Shown: positions 27,623-37,347 of the stretch, one piece after another
Numbering within the stretch: position 1 is the stretch's first letter
How the letters are laid out: each line of letters opens with the position of its first letter
Origin: JAVBLT01 sp031553315
GTDB lineage: Bacteria > Verrucomicrobiota > Kiritimatiellia > RFP12 > DVOR01
Direction: 5' to 3'
NCBI GenBank assembly: GCA_031553315.1
Contig: JAVBLT010000034.1
Span: 1-60,131 of the forward strand
Length of the DNA: 60,131 bases
Translations under genes and position numbers: made by a program
Notes under the pieces: model-generated
Databases searched by the model: none
What the model was told of the DNA's origin: nothing
Seen by the model: the letters and a program-made list of their open reading frames with translations, nothing else

Positions 27623-27651
27623 TATACAACGTGCCTAGGATACGCTATTAT
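27623..27651 (+). promoter_or_regulatory. putative promoter of the GH20-like gene
   Basis: TATACA, 17 bases, TATTAT on the plus strand, with about 36 bases to the chosen start codon. It shares the short intergenic region with the divergent tolC-like operon. Confidence 0.5.
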
Positions 27652-27687
27652 GAGGCAGATTCCAATTCCAAAAACGGAGTTTTTTTC

Positions 27688-29520
27688 ATGTTGTATACAA
27701 GGCTCACCCCTCAACCTCGCGCAGTCACCCCTTTGTCGGGTCATTGCCGCCTTCCGGAAAAAGCGCTTTGCGGAATCGACCTCCCGCCCCGGGATGCCGC
27801 CCCCATCCTCCACTGGATCGAACCCGCGCTCCCTCCCCGCTGGGACCGCCACGCCGGAAACGCCCCCGCCTTCATCGCCCTTTCCCTTGCAGAAAGCACC
27901 CAGCCGCCCGAAGCCTACACCCTGCGCATCTCCCCCAAAGGCATAGCCGCCACCGCCAACGCCCCCTCGGGCCTCTTCCGCGCCGCCACCACGCTCCGCC
28001 AGATCCTCCGCCTCGCCGGCGGAAAACCCATTCCCTGCGCCGCCATTGAAGATTCCCCGGACCTCCCCGTCCGCGGCGTCATGCTCGACGTCAGCCGCGA
28101 CCGCACCCCCACCCTCGCCACCCTCTTCGGCCTCGTCGACCGCCTTGCCGAGCTCAAAATCAACCACCTTGAGCTCTACATGGAAAACACCTTCGCCTAC
28201 CCCGCCCACCCCCGCGCCTGGGAAAACGCCTCCCCCTACACCCCCGACGACATCCGCTCGCTCGACGCCTACTGCGCCCAGCGTTTCATCTCCCTCACCC
28301 CCAACCAAAACTCCCTCGGCCACTTCGAGCGCTGGCTCCGCCTGAAAGACTACCTCCCCCTCGCCGAGCTCCCCCAGGGCGGCGCCCCCCTCCCCTGGGG
28401 CGGCACCCAAAAAGAACCCGCCGGCCTCGCCCCCGCCGACCCCGGCGTCGATACCTTCATCGAAGGCCTCTACGACGCCCTCCTCCCCTGCTTCCGCTCC
28501 CGCCTCGTCAACATCGGGTGCGACGAAACCTTCGACCTCGGCCTCGGCAAATCCAAACCCCAGGCCGCCGCCACCGGCAAGGGCCGCGTCTACCTCGACT
28601 ACCTCCTCCGCCGCCACGCCGCCCTCAAAGCCCGCGGCCACACCATGAGCTTCTGGGGCGACATCATCCTCCACCACCCCCAGCTCATCCCCCTCCTTCC
28701 CCGCGATTGCATCGCCATCGACTGGGGTTACGAAGCCGACCACCCCTTCGCCGCCACCATTCCCCAATTCGCCGCCGCAAAAATTCCCTTCTGGGTCGCC
28801 CCCGGCACCTCCTCCTGGAACGCCCTCGCCGGCCGCACCTCGAATATGCGCGCCAACATCCAAAACGCCCTCACCCACGCCCTCGCCCACGGCGCCGCCG
28901 GCCTCCTCATCTGCGACTGGGGCGACGCCGGCCACTGGCAGACCTACCCCGTCCGCCTTCCCGGCCTCCTCTACGGCGCCGCCTGCGGCTGGGCCTTCGC
29001 CCAAAACCGCGGGATCGACATCGCCCGCGCCCTCGACGCTCACATCTTCCACACCCCCGAAGCCACCCTCGGCCGCCTCACCACCGAGCTCGGCGACCTC
29101 TACCTCACCGCCCAGGCCGCCGCCGGCAACGCCGCCGAATTCTTCCGCACCCTCAACCAGCCCCTCGCCACCCCCATCCGCCAAGGTTTTCTTTCCCTCC
29201 CAGCCCTCGATGCCGCCGAAGCCCACTGCCTCCAAGCCCAAAAAGACCTCAAAAAGATTCGCTCAACAGCCCCCGACGCCCCCCTCCTCCTCGCCGAAAC
29301 CGCCCAAACCCTCCGCTTCCTCCTCCTCGCCCTTCGCCACGCCCGCGCCAAACAAACCGGTTTCACCCCCGCCCTCATCCGTTCCCTCCGCCGCCAGCGA
29401 GCCGAAGCGGCCCGCCACCACGCCGCCTGCTGGCTCAACCGCGACCGCCTCGGCGGCCTCCCCTCCAGCCTCGCCCGCATCGAAGCCATTGATATCGGAG
29501 CCCCATTTTCGGCACGGTAA
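27688..29520 (+). CDS. GH20-like beta-N-acetylhexosaminidase-type enzyme, cytoplasmic
   Basis: A 610-residue protein. The ATG at 27688 is chosen because CGGAGT precedes it and the upstream frame overlaps the promoter. A GH20 domain-2-like part ('EAYTLRISPKGIAATANAPSGLFRAATTLRQIL', about 75-110) precedes a TIM barrel starting 'LPVRGVMLDVSRDRTPT', with 'LAELKINHLELYMENTFA' and the catalytic Asp279-Glu280 pair in 'VNIGCDETFDLG' (GH20s usually have GGDE). A helical C-terminal region (about 470-610) is extra. There is no signal peptide. Hydrolysis of N-acetylhexosamine-terminated oligosaccharides inside the cell is the best guess. Codons end almost only in C. It converges on the GH2 gene with a 10-base gap. 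Confidence 0.77.
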   Translation: MLYTRLTPQPRAVTPLSGHCRLPEKALCGIDLPPRDAAPILHWIEPALPPRWDRHAGNAPAFIALSLAESTQPPEAYTLRISPKGIAATANAPSGLFRAATTLRQILRLAGGKPIPCAAIEDSPDLPVRGVMLDVSRDRTPTLATLFGLVDRLAELKINHLELYMENTFAYPAHPRAWENASPYTPDDIRSLDAYCAQRFISLTPNQNSLGHFERWLRLKDYLPLAELPQGGAPLPWGGTQKEPAGLAPADPGVDTFIEGLYDALLPCFRSRLVNIGCDETFDLGLGKSKPQAAATGKGRVYLDYLLRRHAALKARGHTMSFWGDIILHHPQLIPLLPRDCIAIDWGYEADHPFAATIPQFAAAKIPFWVAPGTSSWNALAGRTSNMRANIQNALTHALAHGAAGLLICDWGDAGHWQTYPVRLPGLLYGAACGWAFAQNRGIDIARALDAHIFHTPEATLGRLTTELGDLYLTAQAAAGNAAEFFRTLNQPLATPIRQGFLSLPALDAAEAHCLQAQKDLKKIRSTAPDAPLLLAETAQTLRFLLLALRHARAKQTGFTPALIRSLRRQRAEAARHHAACWLNRDRLGGLPSSLARIEAIDIGAPFSAR

Positions 29521-29530
29521 ACGGAACAGA

Positions 29531-32035
29531 TTATTCAGAGCGGCCCGTAACGGAAACTTCGCGAAGACCGGCCCAGAGGTCGTGGCGGCCTTTCAGGAAG
29601 GTCACGCAAAGAAAGCGCCCGCGTTGTTGGTTGAGCGGAAGCGTGACGGCTGCTTTCGTTTCCGAAAACCCATTCCAGGCGACCGGGGCACCCCATGTGG
29701 CGCCGTCGTTGGAAAGCTGGATCTGAAGATCAAAGCCCGAAGCGCCTTCGAAGGCGAGCGCAACTTCCCTCACGAGATAAAAACGCTCCAAATCAACCAC
29801 CCAGGTCTGCGGGTAAGAGCCTTCCGAGGCGCACCAACGCGTGGAAGGGTTGCCGTCGTTGGCCGATGCCGCAGGGTTTCCCCACTGCTCCGATGAAGCG
29901 CGCACCGGGCGGGTGTAGGCGAGATTCGAGCGGAGCTCTTCCTGCGAAGGCGGCTTCGCAAACGCTCCCGGATTGTATGCGCGCGGTTGCTGCCAGAGGT
30001 TTTTCGCCCTGGGGCTCCAGGCCAGGCCCCCGGTTGCCGTCACCGTGATTTCGGAAGGCTTGAGCCCGGGCGACTCGGCTCGGATACGCGCCACACCGCT
30101 GTGCCAGGCACGGAAAGCAATCGCGGCCAACCCTTCGCGGATATCGATATCGGTGTTGTGGCGGAAGGTGATGGAGGGGCCGGTGGGAAATTCGCCGGGG
30201 CCATCCATAATCCTCAAGGTCACATCGGGATTGGCATCAACGGCCTTTCCCCGGGCATCCACAACCTGCACCTTCAGAAAGGCATCGTCTGTGCCGTCGC
30301 ACTGAATGGCATCGCGGTCGGTCGTGAGGCGGAGGGCGGCGGGCCTGCCGGGTTTGATCCATTCGGGCGGCGCGATGCCGGCGTATTCATTGCGATACCA
30401 ATACCATTGGCGGAGCGGCAGGCGGAAATAATCAATCATGCCCATGCGGCCCATGTCGCCGGCGATGCTGCCGTGGTGGAAGGCGCACCAGAGCGCCTGA
30501 CCGGCACGCCAAGGGGGCACTTCGGCGGAGGCTTCGCCAAAAGCAGGGCCGTAAACGCCGGGGCGGTTGGAAACGTGGCTGCCGTATTCGGTGACGATGC
30601 TGGGGCCGGGCGGGTTTTTCACGCGCGCGCCGTCGCCGTTGTAACCGATGATCCCGCCGAGCGTGTCGAAGCCCTGACGCTGGGCGCCGCCTACGCCCGC
30701 CGGCCGGGTCGGGTCGATTTCATGCGTGCGCATGAGTTGGTTTCGGATGTGTTGGCGGGCGCGCTCCATCACGGAGGCATCGGTGAAGAAGGGTTCATTC
30801 GAAAGCCCCCACACAATGACGGAGGGGTGGTTGAAGCGTTCCTCGATCATCTCGCGCAAGATGCGGGCATCGGCCCTTTCAAAGGCTTCCCAGTCGGCGG
30901 GATTGGGCGGATAGGCGCTCGCCGACCAGGAACCGTCTTTCCCGAAACCGCCAATGCCCCAAAAGGTGTTTTCGCTCCACACGAGCAGCCCGAGGCGGTC
31001 GCAGGCGCGCAGGAAGGCACGGTCGTGCGGATAATGGGAACCGCGTACGAAGTTCATGCCGCAGGCTTTGATGAGCCCGGCATCGCGCTCATGGGCGCGG
31101 TTGGAGACGGCATCGCCCCACCCGGCCATATCCTGGTGGCGGTTCGCTCCGCGCAGCACCAAAGGCCTGCCGTTGAGGAAAAAGCCTTTTTCCTTGGAAA
31201 ACGAAAAGGTGCGAATGCCGATTTCATCGGTAAATTCATCGAGCAACTCGCCGGTTTCGCTGTCGGTCACACGCGCGGTCACGGTGTGGAGATGGGGCGA
31301 ATCGGGAGACCAGAGTTTTGGGTTTTCAATCGTTGCGCTGCCGCTTTGAATGCGTGGTTTTCCGGGGGCGATCGTGTGGGTGAAGGCGTATTTCCGGTCG
31401 CCGAGGATGAGTTCCGTGCGGCAGTTGCGCGGGGCGGGCGAATCGTTTTTCAGCGTCAACGACCAAAACAGATCGGCCTTTTTTTCATCGGCGGAGGTTG
31501 TGGAAACCTGCACGCGGCCTTTGTCGAGAAAGACATCGCCCGTTTCGATAAACCACACATCGCGGTAGAGGCCGCCGGAGAAGACGTGTTCGCCGGCGCG
31601 GGGCGGGAGCTGAGCATCCCACCGGTTGTCGAGGCGCACGGCGAGCACGTTTCGCCCCGCCTTCAATCCTGTGAGCGGCACCTCGAAGCCGGTGTAGCCG
31701 CCTTCGTGGCCGCCGATGCGCGCGCCGTTGAGGTACACCTCGCAATGCTGGAAGGCGGCCTCGAAGTAGAGGCGGTAGCGGCGGCGGGGTTTCACTTCGG
31801 GCATGGTGAAGGTTTTGCGGTACCACCCTTCGCCCACGGGGAAGTGGCGCGAGCGGAAATACGGCAGAGAAAAGGAGTGCGGCAGGCCGACGGCATCCCA
31901 CCTCGAATCGTCGAACGCGGGCGCGGCGGCCCCGGGCACCTCGCCGAAGTGAAAACGGAAATCGCGGTTAAAACAGGTGGTTTGGGCCTGAAGCGTGAAA
32001 GCCGTCAACAGCATCGGCAAGGTGATTTTTATCAT
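29531..32035 (-). CDS. exported GH2 glycoside hydrolase (beta-galactosidase-like) with C-terminal discoidin-type domain
   Basis: An 834-residue protein. The start at 32035 gives a signal peptide (MIKITLPMLLTAFTLQAQ), has AAGGA upstream, and forms an ATGA overlap with the apgM stop. Domains in order: sugar-binding jelly roll (about 20-165, 'NGARIGGHEGGYTGFEVPLT'), Ig-like GH2 domain (about 170-275), TIM barrel from 'LNGRPLVLRGANRHQDM', with acid/base Glu414 (WGLSNEPF) and nucleophile Glu483 (IVTEYGSH). A further beta domain (about 610-690) and an F5/8-type C domain (about 715-834, 'ASANDGNPSTRWCASEG...WVVDL') follow. It acts outside the cytoplasm on a beta-glycan; galactosidase versus mannosidase/glucuronidase cannot be decided. 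Confidence 0.88.
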   Translation of the reverse strand: MIKITLPMLLTAFTLQAQTTCFNRDFRFHFGEVPGAAAPAFDDSRWDAVGLPHSFSLPYFRSRHFPVGEGWYRKTFTMPEVKPRRRYRLYFEAAFQHCEVYLNGARIGGHEGGYTGFEVPLTGLKAGRNVLAVRLDNRWDAQLPPRAGEHVFSGGLYRDVWFIETGDVFLDKGRVQVSTTSADEKKADLFWSLTLKNDSPAPRNCRTELILGDRKYAFTHTIAPGKPRIQSGSATIENPKLWSPDSPHLHTVTARVTDSETGELLDEFTDEIGIRTFSFSKEKGFFLNGRPLVLRGANRHQDMAGWGDAVSNRAHERDAGLIKACGMNFVRGSHYPHDRAFLRACDRLGLLVWSENTFWGIGGFGKDGSWSASAYPPNPADWEAFERADARILREMIEERFNHPSVIVWGLSNEPFFTDASVMERARQHIRNQLMRTHEIDPTRPAGVGGAQRQGFDTLGGIIGYNGDGARVKNPPGPSIVTEYGSHVSNRPGVYGPAFGEASAEVPPWRAGQALWCAFHHGSIAGDMGRMGMIDYFRLPLRQWYWYRNEYAGIAPPEWIKPGRPAALRLTTDRDAIQCDGTDDAFLKVQVVDARGKAVDANPDVTLRIMDGPGEFPTGPSITFRHNTDIDIREGLAAIAFRAWHSGVARIRAESPGLKPSEITVTATGGLAWSPRAKNLWQQPRAYNPGAFAKPPSQEELRSNLAYTRPVRASSEQWGNPAASANDGNPSTRWCASEGSYPQTWVVDLERFYLVREVALAFEGASGFDLQIQLSNDGATWGAPVAWNGFSETKAAVTLPLNQQRGRFLCVTFLKGRHDLWAGLREVSVTGRSE

Positions 32036-33204
32036 TTCTTTTCCTTGAGGAGTAAATCCATGAGCTCGGAACCCTTCATCTGGCCGAGGGAGCCGGAACG
32101 GCAGCTGACTTCGTCGTAAACGTCCACCGAATCGGGTTCCACGCCGGGCTGCCACACGGAGACGGGCACGGGTTCGCGGGTGTGGCGGCCGGTGCGGATG
32201 GGCACGGGGTGGTCGGGAAGCACGGCGTAGGTCACGGCGTCGCCGCAGGCTTCCATCACGCGGCCGATGAGGCGTTTGTCGAAATCTTCGATGACTTTTT
32301 GCTTGAGCGCGGCGTCGCGGGCGTGGGAGCATTCGTCGGGCGCTTCGACGTGGACGAAGACGAAGTCGTGTGTTTTGAGGGCTTCAATGGCGGCGTCGGC
32401 CTTGCCTTCGTAGTTGGTGTCGATGTAGCCGGTGGCTCCGGGCACGTTGATCACGTCCATGCCGAGGCAGGCGCCCAGGCCTTTAATCACATCGACCGCG
32501 GAAATGACGGCGGCCTTGATGCCGTAGCGCTCGGTGATGGAGTGAATCGCGCCGGCGCGGCCGCCGCTCCAGGCCCAGATGCCGTTGGCTTCGCGGTCTT
32601 TGAGCACTTCGGCGGCGCGGGAAAGAATGCCGCGCAGGACGGTGACGGTGTAGGACTCGCCGGGGGCGGTGGGGTAAGGCAAATGGCGGGTCACGAGCTG
32701 GCCGTGGTTGTCGTCGGGCTTGTCGTAGCCCACGGGGGAGAATTCGGGGCCGGAGAGCACGAGCAGGTTGCGGTAGCTCACGCCGGGATAAAAACGGATT
32801 TTTTCGCAGCCGAGGTGTTCGTTGAGCATGGCGATGGAGTCTTCGGCTTCCCACTGCTGAAGGTGGGCGCCGGCGGAATCTTCCAGCACGCCGTCGCGGC
32901 CGACAACCACGAGGTTGACGCGGAAGCAGACGTCGCTCGTGCCCAGTTTAATGCCTTGGCTGGCGGCTTCGAGAGGGCCGCGGCCGCACATTTCGGTGGC
33001 GAGGTCGCAACCGAGGACCGACATGTTGGCCACGTCGCTCGAGGTGGGCACGCCGGGCGGCAGGGTCAGGAAGGTGCCGCTGCGGCCATTGCGGGCGATG
33101 CGGTCCATATTCGGCGTGTCGGCGGCCTGAAGGGGCGTTTTGCCGCCCAGCAAGGGCAAGGGCTCATCGGCCATGCCGTCTCCCAGAAACACAACAACTT
33201 TCAT
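32032..33204 (-). CDS. apgM: cofactor-independent phosphoglycerate mutase, archaeal type
   Basis: A 390-residue member of the ApgM branch of the alkaline-phosphatase superfamily. It begins MKVVVFLGDGMADEP (metal-binding Asp), has 'PTSSDVANMSVLG' with the phospho-acceptor Ser, 'HVEAPDECSHARD' with metal-binding Asp and His residues, and 'LPDHPVPIRTGRHTREPVP'. It interconverts 3- and 2-phosphoglycerate without 2,3-bisphosphoglycerate. This type is common in archaea and patchy in bacteria. It is 3 bases from folC and overlaps the GH2 start by 4 bases. Confidence 0.93.
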   Translation of the reverse strand: MKVVVFLGDGMADEPLPLLGGKTPLQAADTPNMDRIARNGRSGTFLTLPPGVPTSSDVANMSVLGCDLATEMCGRGPLEAASQGIKLGTSDVCFRVNLVVVGRDGVLEDSAGAHLQQWEAEDSIAMLNEHLGCEKIRFYPGVSYRNLLVLSGPEFSPVGYDKPDDNHGQLVTRHLPYPTAPGESYTVTVLRGILSRAAEVLKDREANGIWAWSGGRAGAIHSITERYGIKAAVISAVDVIKGLGACLGMDVINVPGATGYIDTNYEGKADAAIEALKTHDFVFVHVEAPDECSHARDAALKQKVIEDFDKRLIGRVMEACGDAVTYAVLPDHPVPIRTGRHTREPVPVSVWQPGVEPDSVDVYDEVSCRSGSLGQMKGSELMDLLLKEKK

Positions 33205-33207
33205 CTT

Positions 33208-34563
33208 TTATTTTCCTCTTCCTGTCGATTCGTTGGGGTCGGCGCAATCCTCCGCGCCGCCCCAGGGGTAAATTCCCCGCACTCGGAGCACTTCTCCGGC
33301 GAGAAACAACGAACCGCAAATCAGTACCGCGCCGCGGCAATCCGCCGCCCATGCGGTGGCCGCCTCAATGGCGCTTTCAAGATTATGTTCGGCCTGTGCG
33401 TTGCGGATGCCGGCGGCGCGCATCAGGCCGGCGAGGGTATCGGGCGCCAGGCCGCGGTCGGAGGGCACCGGCACGGCCCAGGCGCTGCCGGTCAGCGGGG
33501 CCAGGGGTTTCAACGCTTCGGCGACATCTTTATCGCAGCAGAAGCCGGCCACGAGGGCGATGTTTTTGCGGATTTGAATGGACTTGAGCGATTCGGCCAG
33601 CGCGCGGCAGCAATCGGGGTTGTGCCCGCCATCGAGAAAGACGGGCGGGTCTTCGCCGATGAGCTGCATCCGGGCGGGCCAATAGACGGTTCGGATGGCT
33701 TCGACCACCGCCTTTTCGGGAATGGGCAATCCCTGCTCCATCACGCGTTCCAGGGCGCAAACGGCTGTCGCGACGTTTTCGGCCTGATAGGAGCCGCAGA
33801 GTTTGGTGAGCGCAGGCGCATAGGTGCGTTCGGATGTGGCGACGGTGAAGACCTGGCCGTGGATGCTGCGCTTGGCGGCGGCCACGGAAACGAGCTCTTC
33901 CGCGCGGTGGAGCGGCGCGTGGAGCTCGGCGGCCCGGCGAGCGAGCACGGCGGCGGCTTCGGGAGCCATCGCGCCCAGAACCACGGGGCGGCCTTCCTTG
34001 ATGATGCCGGCCTTCTCGGCGGCAACGGCCTCGAGGGTATCGCCCAGCACGGCGCAATGGTCGAGCGCCACGCGGGTGACGACCGAAACGAGCGGCACGG
34101 GAAGGGTATTGGTTGCGTCGAAGCGGCCGCCCAGACCGGTTTCCAGCACAACGAGGCGGATTCCGGCGTCGCGGAAAATCAGATAGGCGGCGGCGGTGAG
34201 CGCTTCGAAAAAGGTGACGGGGGAATCGGGGGAATCGGCTTCAAGGCGTTGGGCGGCGGTTTCCACGGCGGTGAGCGCGCGCTCAAGCGCGGCGTCGGAG
34301 ACCGGCTCGCCATTCACAAAGAAACGCTCGTTGACCCGCAGGAGGTGGGGCGAGGTGTAGCGGCCGACCGGATACCCGGCGGTGCGGAGCGCGCCTTCGC
34401 AGAGAGCCGCCACGGTGCCTTTGCCGTTGGTTCCGGCGATGTGAATGGCGGCGATTTCGGCTTCGGGGTTGCCGAGCGCGGCGAGGAGGCGCTTCATGGT
34501 ATCGAGGCCGGGGCGGATGCCGAACACGCGGCGGGCTTTCAGGCGTTCAAGAAAATCACGCAT
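33208..34563 (-). CDS. folC: folylpolyglutamate synthase/dihydrofolate synthase
   Basis: A 451-residue Mur-ligase-type enzyme. P-loop HIAGTNGKGT (about 41-50), followed by 'GRYTSPHLLRVNERFFVNG' with the conserved SPHL and RxNERF elements, 'FFEALTAAAYLIF' and 'VLETGLGGRFDATN' (Mg/ATP site). The C-terminal ligase domain has 'FLDGGHNPDCCRALAESL'. It adds glutamate to dihydropteroate and folates; together with folP in the same run it covers two folate steps. It overlaps the upstream membrane-protein gene by 8 bases. Confidence 0.94.
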   Translation of the reverse strand: MRDFLERLKARRVFGIRPGLDTMKRLLAALGNPEAEIAAIHIAGTNGKGTVAALCEGALRTAGYPVGRYTSPHLLRVNERFFVNGEPVSDAALERALTAVETAAQRLEADSPDSPVTFFEALTAAAYLIFRDAGIRLVVLETGLGGRFDATNTLPVPLVSVVTRVALDHCAVLGDTLEAVAAEKAGIIKEGRPVVLGAMAPEAAAVLARRAAELHAPLHRAEELVSVAAAKRSIHGQVFTVATSERTYAPALTKLCGSYQAENVATAVCALERVMEQGLPIPEKAVVEAIRTVYWPARMQLIGEDPPVFLDGGHNPDCCRALAESLKSIQIRKNIALVAGFCCDKDVAEALKPLAPLTGSAWAVPVPSDRGLAPDTLAGLMRAAGIRNAQAEHNLESAIEAATAWAADCRGAVLICGSLFLAGEVLRVRGIYPWGGAEDCADPNESTGRGK

Positions 34564-36679
34564 TTTTTTTCCTCAATCGAAAAAGAGCCCAGCCGAGCAG
34601 AACCAGCGCGGTCTGCACGGGCAGCAAGGTGAGCCAAAGCGGCTGGCGGGCGCGGCAAAAATCAATGGTGTAGGTTCCGGGATCGAGGTACACGGCGGCG
34701 CGGCCGCCGATGTTTTCCAGGCGGCCCCGATAACCGTTGATCCGCACCTCGTCGTCGGCGGAATAAGGGACGTCGGCGACGAAGGCGCCTTTCTCCTTTT
34801 TCACGATGAAACGGTCGCAGACGCTGTTGTCGCACCGCCGCGACACAACGGTGACATTTTCCGGCAAGATCCAGCGGTTGGCCGGCAGGTGGAGCAGCAC
34901 GAGCGACTTTTCCCCGGGCTGAGCCCGCGCGATGCGCGTGGAGGTCACCGAAAAATCAAGCAGCTTCACCGCGCCGGGCTGCCCGCGGAACGATTGGTCG
35001 TACATGGCGCGCGAGACAATGAGGAAGGTGAAGCCCTGCTTCCCCAGGTCGTTGTCTCCCGTGGGATTCATCACTTCGATGTTATGATGGGCGAGCGAGG
35101 CGTTGAGCGGTTCGTAAGGCAGCACGCGCGGGGTGACGGCGTTCAACACGCGGGCGCTCGCCAGCGGTTCGGCTTTCAACACGGCTTCGACCACGGGATT
35201 GTCTTCGTAAGCCGCCGGCAGCGGAACCGGGTGAACGTAGCGCGCCGCGACGGTCATCTGGTCGGCGGTCAGGAGCGCGATGAAGAGCGCCGCCGTGACC
35301 CACCCCGGCCAGAAACGCTTCAGGCAAAGAATCAGCACGATCGCCGAGCAAAGCACCATGCTGCGCAGGAAATTAATGCCCGCATACTGCGCGAGCTCAG
35401 GCGAGGGCGCGGCGGGAAGGAAAATCCGGGCGCCGATGAGAAGCGCGAAAAACGCTCCGCCGATGTAAAAGATCCGGCGGGTGCGCGTTTCGGCCATGGC
35501 CTGGGTCAGACCGATTGCGGCGAGCATGGCGATCGCCCATTCGGTGATGTGAAGGAATTTGACGGGCGCTCGAATGAGATCCATCTTCGGCAACAGGTAG
35601 AAGAGGCGATACGCCGGAGTGTAGCGGCCGAAGGCCAGCGCCAGCGCCACCAGCGCCACGCAGGCCCAGAAGGGCGTGTCGGCGGCACAGGCGGGGCGTT
35701 TTTTCCAAAAGCTCAGCGCCACGCAGGCGAAGAAACAGGTGAGCACGCCCAGGTAAACGGTGTGCTGGCGGTAATTGGGCCATTGGCCTTCCACCTCGCC
35801 GAGCTTGCCCCAGTAGGGCTTTTCGCCTTGGGTTTCGTTGCCGTAAACGCCGGGGACAATGAATTCAAGCGCGTCGGCCTTGGGCAGGCTCCAGTTTGTG
35901 GCGAAGCGCCAACGGGCCTCGGGGGTTTCGCCGCCCGATCGGGCGATCTGTTCTTCGCGCATGGTCACTGAAGCGTTGAGCGCTTTGCCGACGCTGCTCC
36001 AGGAAACCAGAAGCAACACAAGCAGCGAGAGCAGGAACAACGGCCACACGCGTGTCATCGTCCGAAGCGGAGCGGTCTCGCGGAAGGTCAGCCACAGCGC
36101 GTAGGCGGCGAGCGGAAAGAGCAGCAGCAGGAGGATGTCGGGCTGCACGCCGATCCCCCACCCGATCACCGCGCCGAGCATGGCGAAGTGGAAGGGTTGG
36201 CGCCGGATGAAACAGCGCTGGAGCAGGCCAAACGCGAAGCACGCCAGGGCGAACATATGGAAGTAGCCGCGGTGGCCGGCGTTGAAGAGGGTGAAGGTGT
36301 AGCCGGAGAGGGCGATGGAAAAACCGCCGAACCAGGCGGGCCCCCAGGGAATTTCGCGCCCGCGCAGGGCGTAGACGCCGGCGAGCATGAGCAGGAACGT
36401 ATCGAACACGAAGGTCAGCTCGTAAGCCGCAAAGGGATGAATGAGAAACCAATAAAGGGTGTACGGCGCGAAGGCGTCGTCTCCCGCAAGCAGGCGCTCC
36501 AGGCGGTAAGCGCGGTCGCGCAGATTGAAGAAGGCGGGGGAATCGGGCGCGTTCAAAAAGGTGGTCAGCGGCCACACTTCGCGAAAGAGAAGCCCGGCGG
36601 CCACGGCGAAAAACAGCGTGGAGCCCAGCGCCCAAAGGAATGCGGGCTTTTTGAAAAAGGCGAGGTTCACTTCACCCAC
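34556..36679 (-). CDS. YfhO-like polytopic membrane protein
   Basis: A 707-residue protein with about 12-13 hydrophobic segments over residues 10-480. A periplasmic C-terminal beta-rich portion (about 490-690) contains 'SARVLNAVTPRVLPYEPLNASLAHHN', and a last membrane helix ('LLPVQTALVLLGWALFRLRKK') closes the protein. Architecture and the 'GYxFTLFNAGHRGYFH' and 'LIRAPVKFL' segments resemble the YfhO/bacterial membrane protein group of GT-C-like proteins, implicated in glycosylating lipoteichoic acid or lipids in other bacteria. No catalytic residue can be assigned. The start overlaps the cmk end by 13 bases. Confidence 0.68.
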   Translation of the reverse strand: MGEVNLAFFKKPAFLWALGSTLFFAVAAGLLFREVWPLTTFLNAPDSPAFFNLRDRAYRLERLLAGDDAFAPYTLYWFLIHPFAAYELTFVFDTFLLMLAGVYALRGREIPWGPAWFGGFSIALSGYTFTLFNAGHRGYFHMFALACFAFGLLQRCFIRRQPFHFAMLGAVIGWGIGVQPDILLLLLFPLAAYALWLTFRETAPLRTMTRVWPLFLLSLLVLLLVSWSSVGKALNASVTMREEQIARSGGETPEARWRFATNWSLPKADALEFIVPGVYGNETQGEKPYWGKLGEVEGQWPNYRQHTVYLGVLTCFFACVALSFWKKRPACAADTPFWACVALVALALAFGRYTPAYRLFYLLPKMDLIRAPVKFLHITEWAIAMLAAIGLTQAMAETRTRRIFYIGGAFFALLIGARIFLPAAPSPELAQYAGINFLRSMVLCSAIVLILCLKRFWPGWVTAALFIALLTADQMTVAARYVHPVPLPAAYEDNPVVEAVLKAEPLASARVLNAVTPRVLPYEPLNASLAHHNIEVMNPTGDNDLGKQGFTFLIVSRAMYDQSFRGQPGAVKLLDFSVTSTRIARAQPGEKSLVLLHLPANRWILPENVTVVSRRCDNSVCDRFIVKKEKGAFVADVPYSADDEVRINGYRGRLENIGGRAAVYLDPGTYTIDFCRARQPLWLTLLPVQTALVLLGWALFRLRKKNA

Positions 36680-37344
36680 CCCGGCGGGAGATTGTCGATC
36701 ACCAGCTGAATCACCTGGTCGAGCGTGAGGCGGGTGGAATCGATGCGCACGGCGCCGTCGGCCACGCGAAGGGGGGCGCAGGCGCGGGAGGAATCGATTG
36801 TGTCCCGCGCGAGGAGGGAGGCTTTCACGGCGGCGACGCTCTGCGCGGCGATGCCTTTCTGCACTTCCTCAAGCTGGCGGCGGGCGGCGCGGACATCGGG
36901 GTCGGCGTCGATGTAAAACCGGGCGGGTGAATCGGGGAAAACCGCGGTCGTGATGTCGCGCCCTTCCACGATGAGGTCGCCGAAGCGGGTGAGCGCGCGC
37001 AGGTCGGCGGTGATGCGGTCGCGCACGGCTTTCACGGTCGCCACGGGGCTGGCGTGTTGGTTGATGCGCGGTTCGCGAAGCTCTTTGCCGGGTTCCGCGC
37101 CGTGGACTGAAACGTGAATGCGGCCGCCTTCGGGAAAGTAGTGAAGGTCGAGGTCGGCAAGGGAAGCGGCCACGGCTTCGGGCGAGGCGGTATCCACGCC
37201 GCGCTCAAGGCATTGCCAGGTGACGATCCGGTAAAGCGCGCCGGAATCGACGTGTAAAAAGCCCATCCGTTCGCCCACCGCGCGCGAGACCGACGATTTC
37301 CCCGCGCCCGAAGGCCCGTCTATGGCAATCACTTTGCTTTTCAT
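36667..37344 (-). CDS. cmk: cytidylate kinase
   Basis: A 225-residue protein, the usual bacterial CMP kinase size. P-loop GPSGAGKSS (10-18), 'HVDSGALYRIVTW' (family signature D-[ST]-G-A-[LM]-YR), 'VEGRDITTAVFPDSPARFYIDADPDVRAARR' (GRDIGT-like region) and 'IDSSRACAPLRVADGAVRIDSTRLTLDQV'. It phosphorylates CMP/dCMP with ATP in the cytoplasm. It lies 3 bases downstream of cdaR, where many bacteria have glmM. Start ATG. Confidence 0.95.
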   Translation of the reverse strand: MKSKVIAIDGPSGAGKSSVSRAVGERMGFLHVDSGALYRIVTWQCLERGVDTASPEAVAASLADLDLHYFPEGGRIHVSVHGAEPGKELREPRINQHASPVATVKAVRDRITADLRALTRFGDLIVEGRDITTAVFPDSPARFYIDADPDVRAARRQLEEVQKGIAAQSVAAVKASLLARDTIDSSRACAPLRVADGAVRIDSTRLTLDQVIQLVIDNLPPGWVK

Positions 37345-37347
37345 GGC

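Noticed and set aside
32036..32332. A longer start for the GH2 gene reaching into apgM
   Set aside because: The extra 99 residues are Arg/Pro-rich out-of-frame apgM sequence; the start at 32035 gives a signal peptide and a good ribosome binding site.
32182..34632. An 816-codon plus-strand frame opposite apgM and folC
   Set aside because: Both minus-strand genes are unambiguous enzymes; the opposite frame has no recognisable motif.
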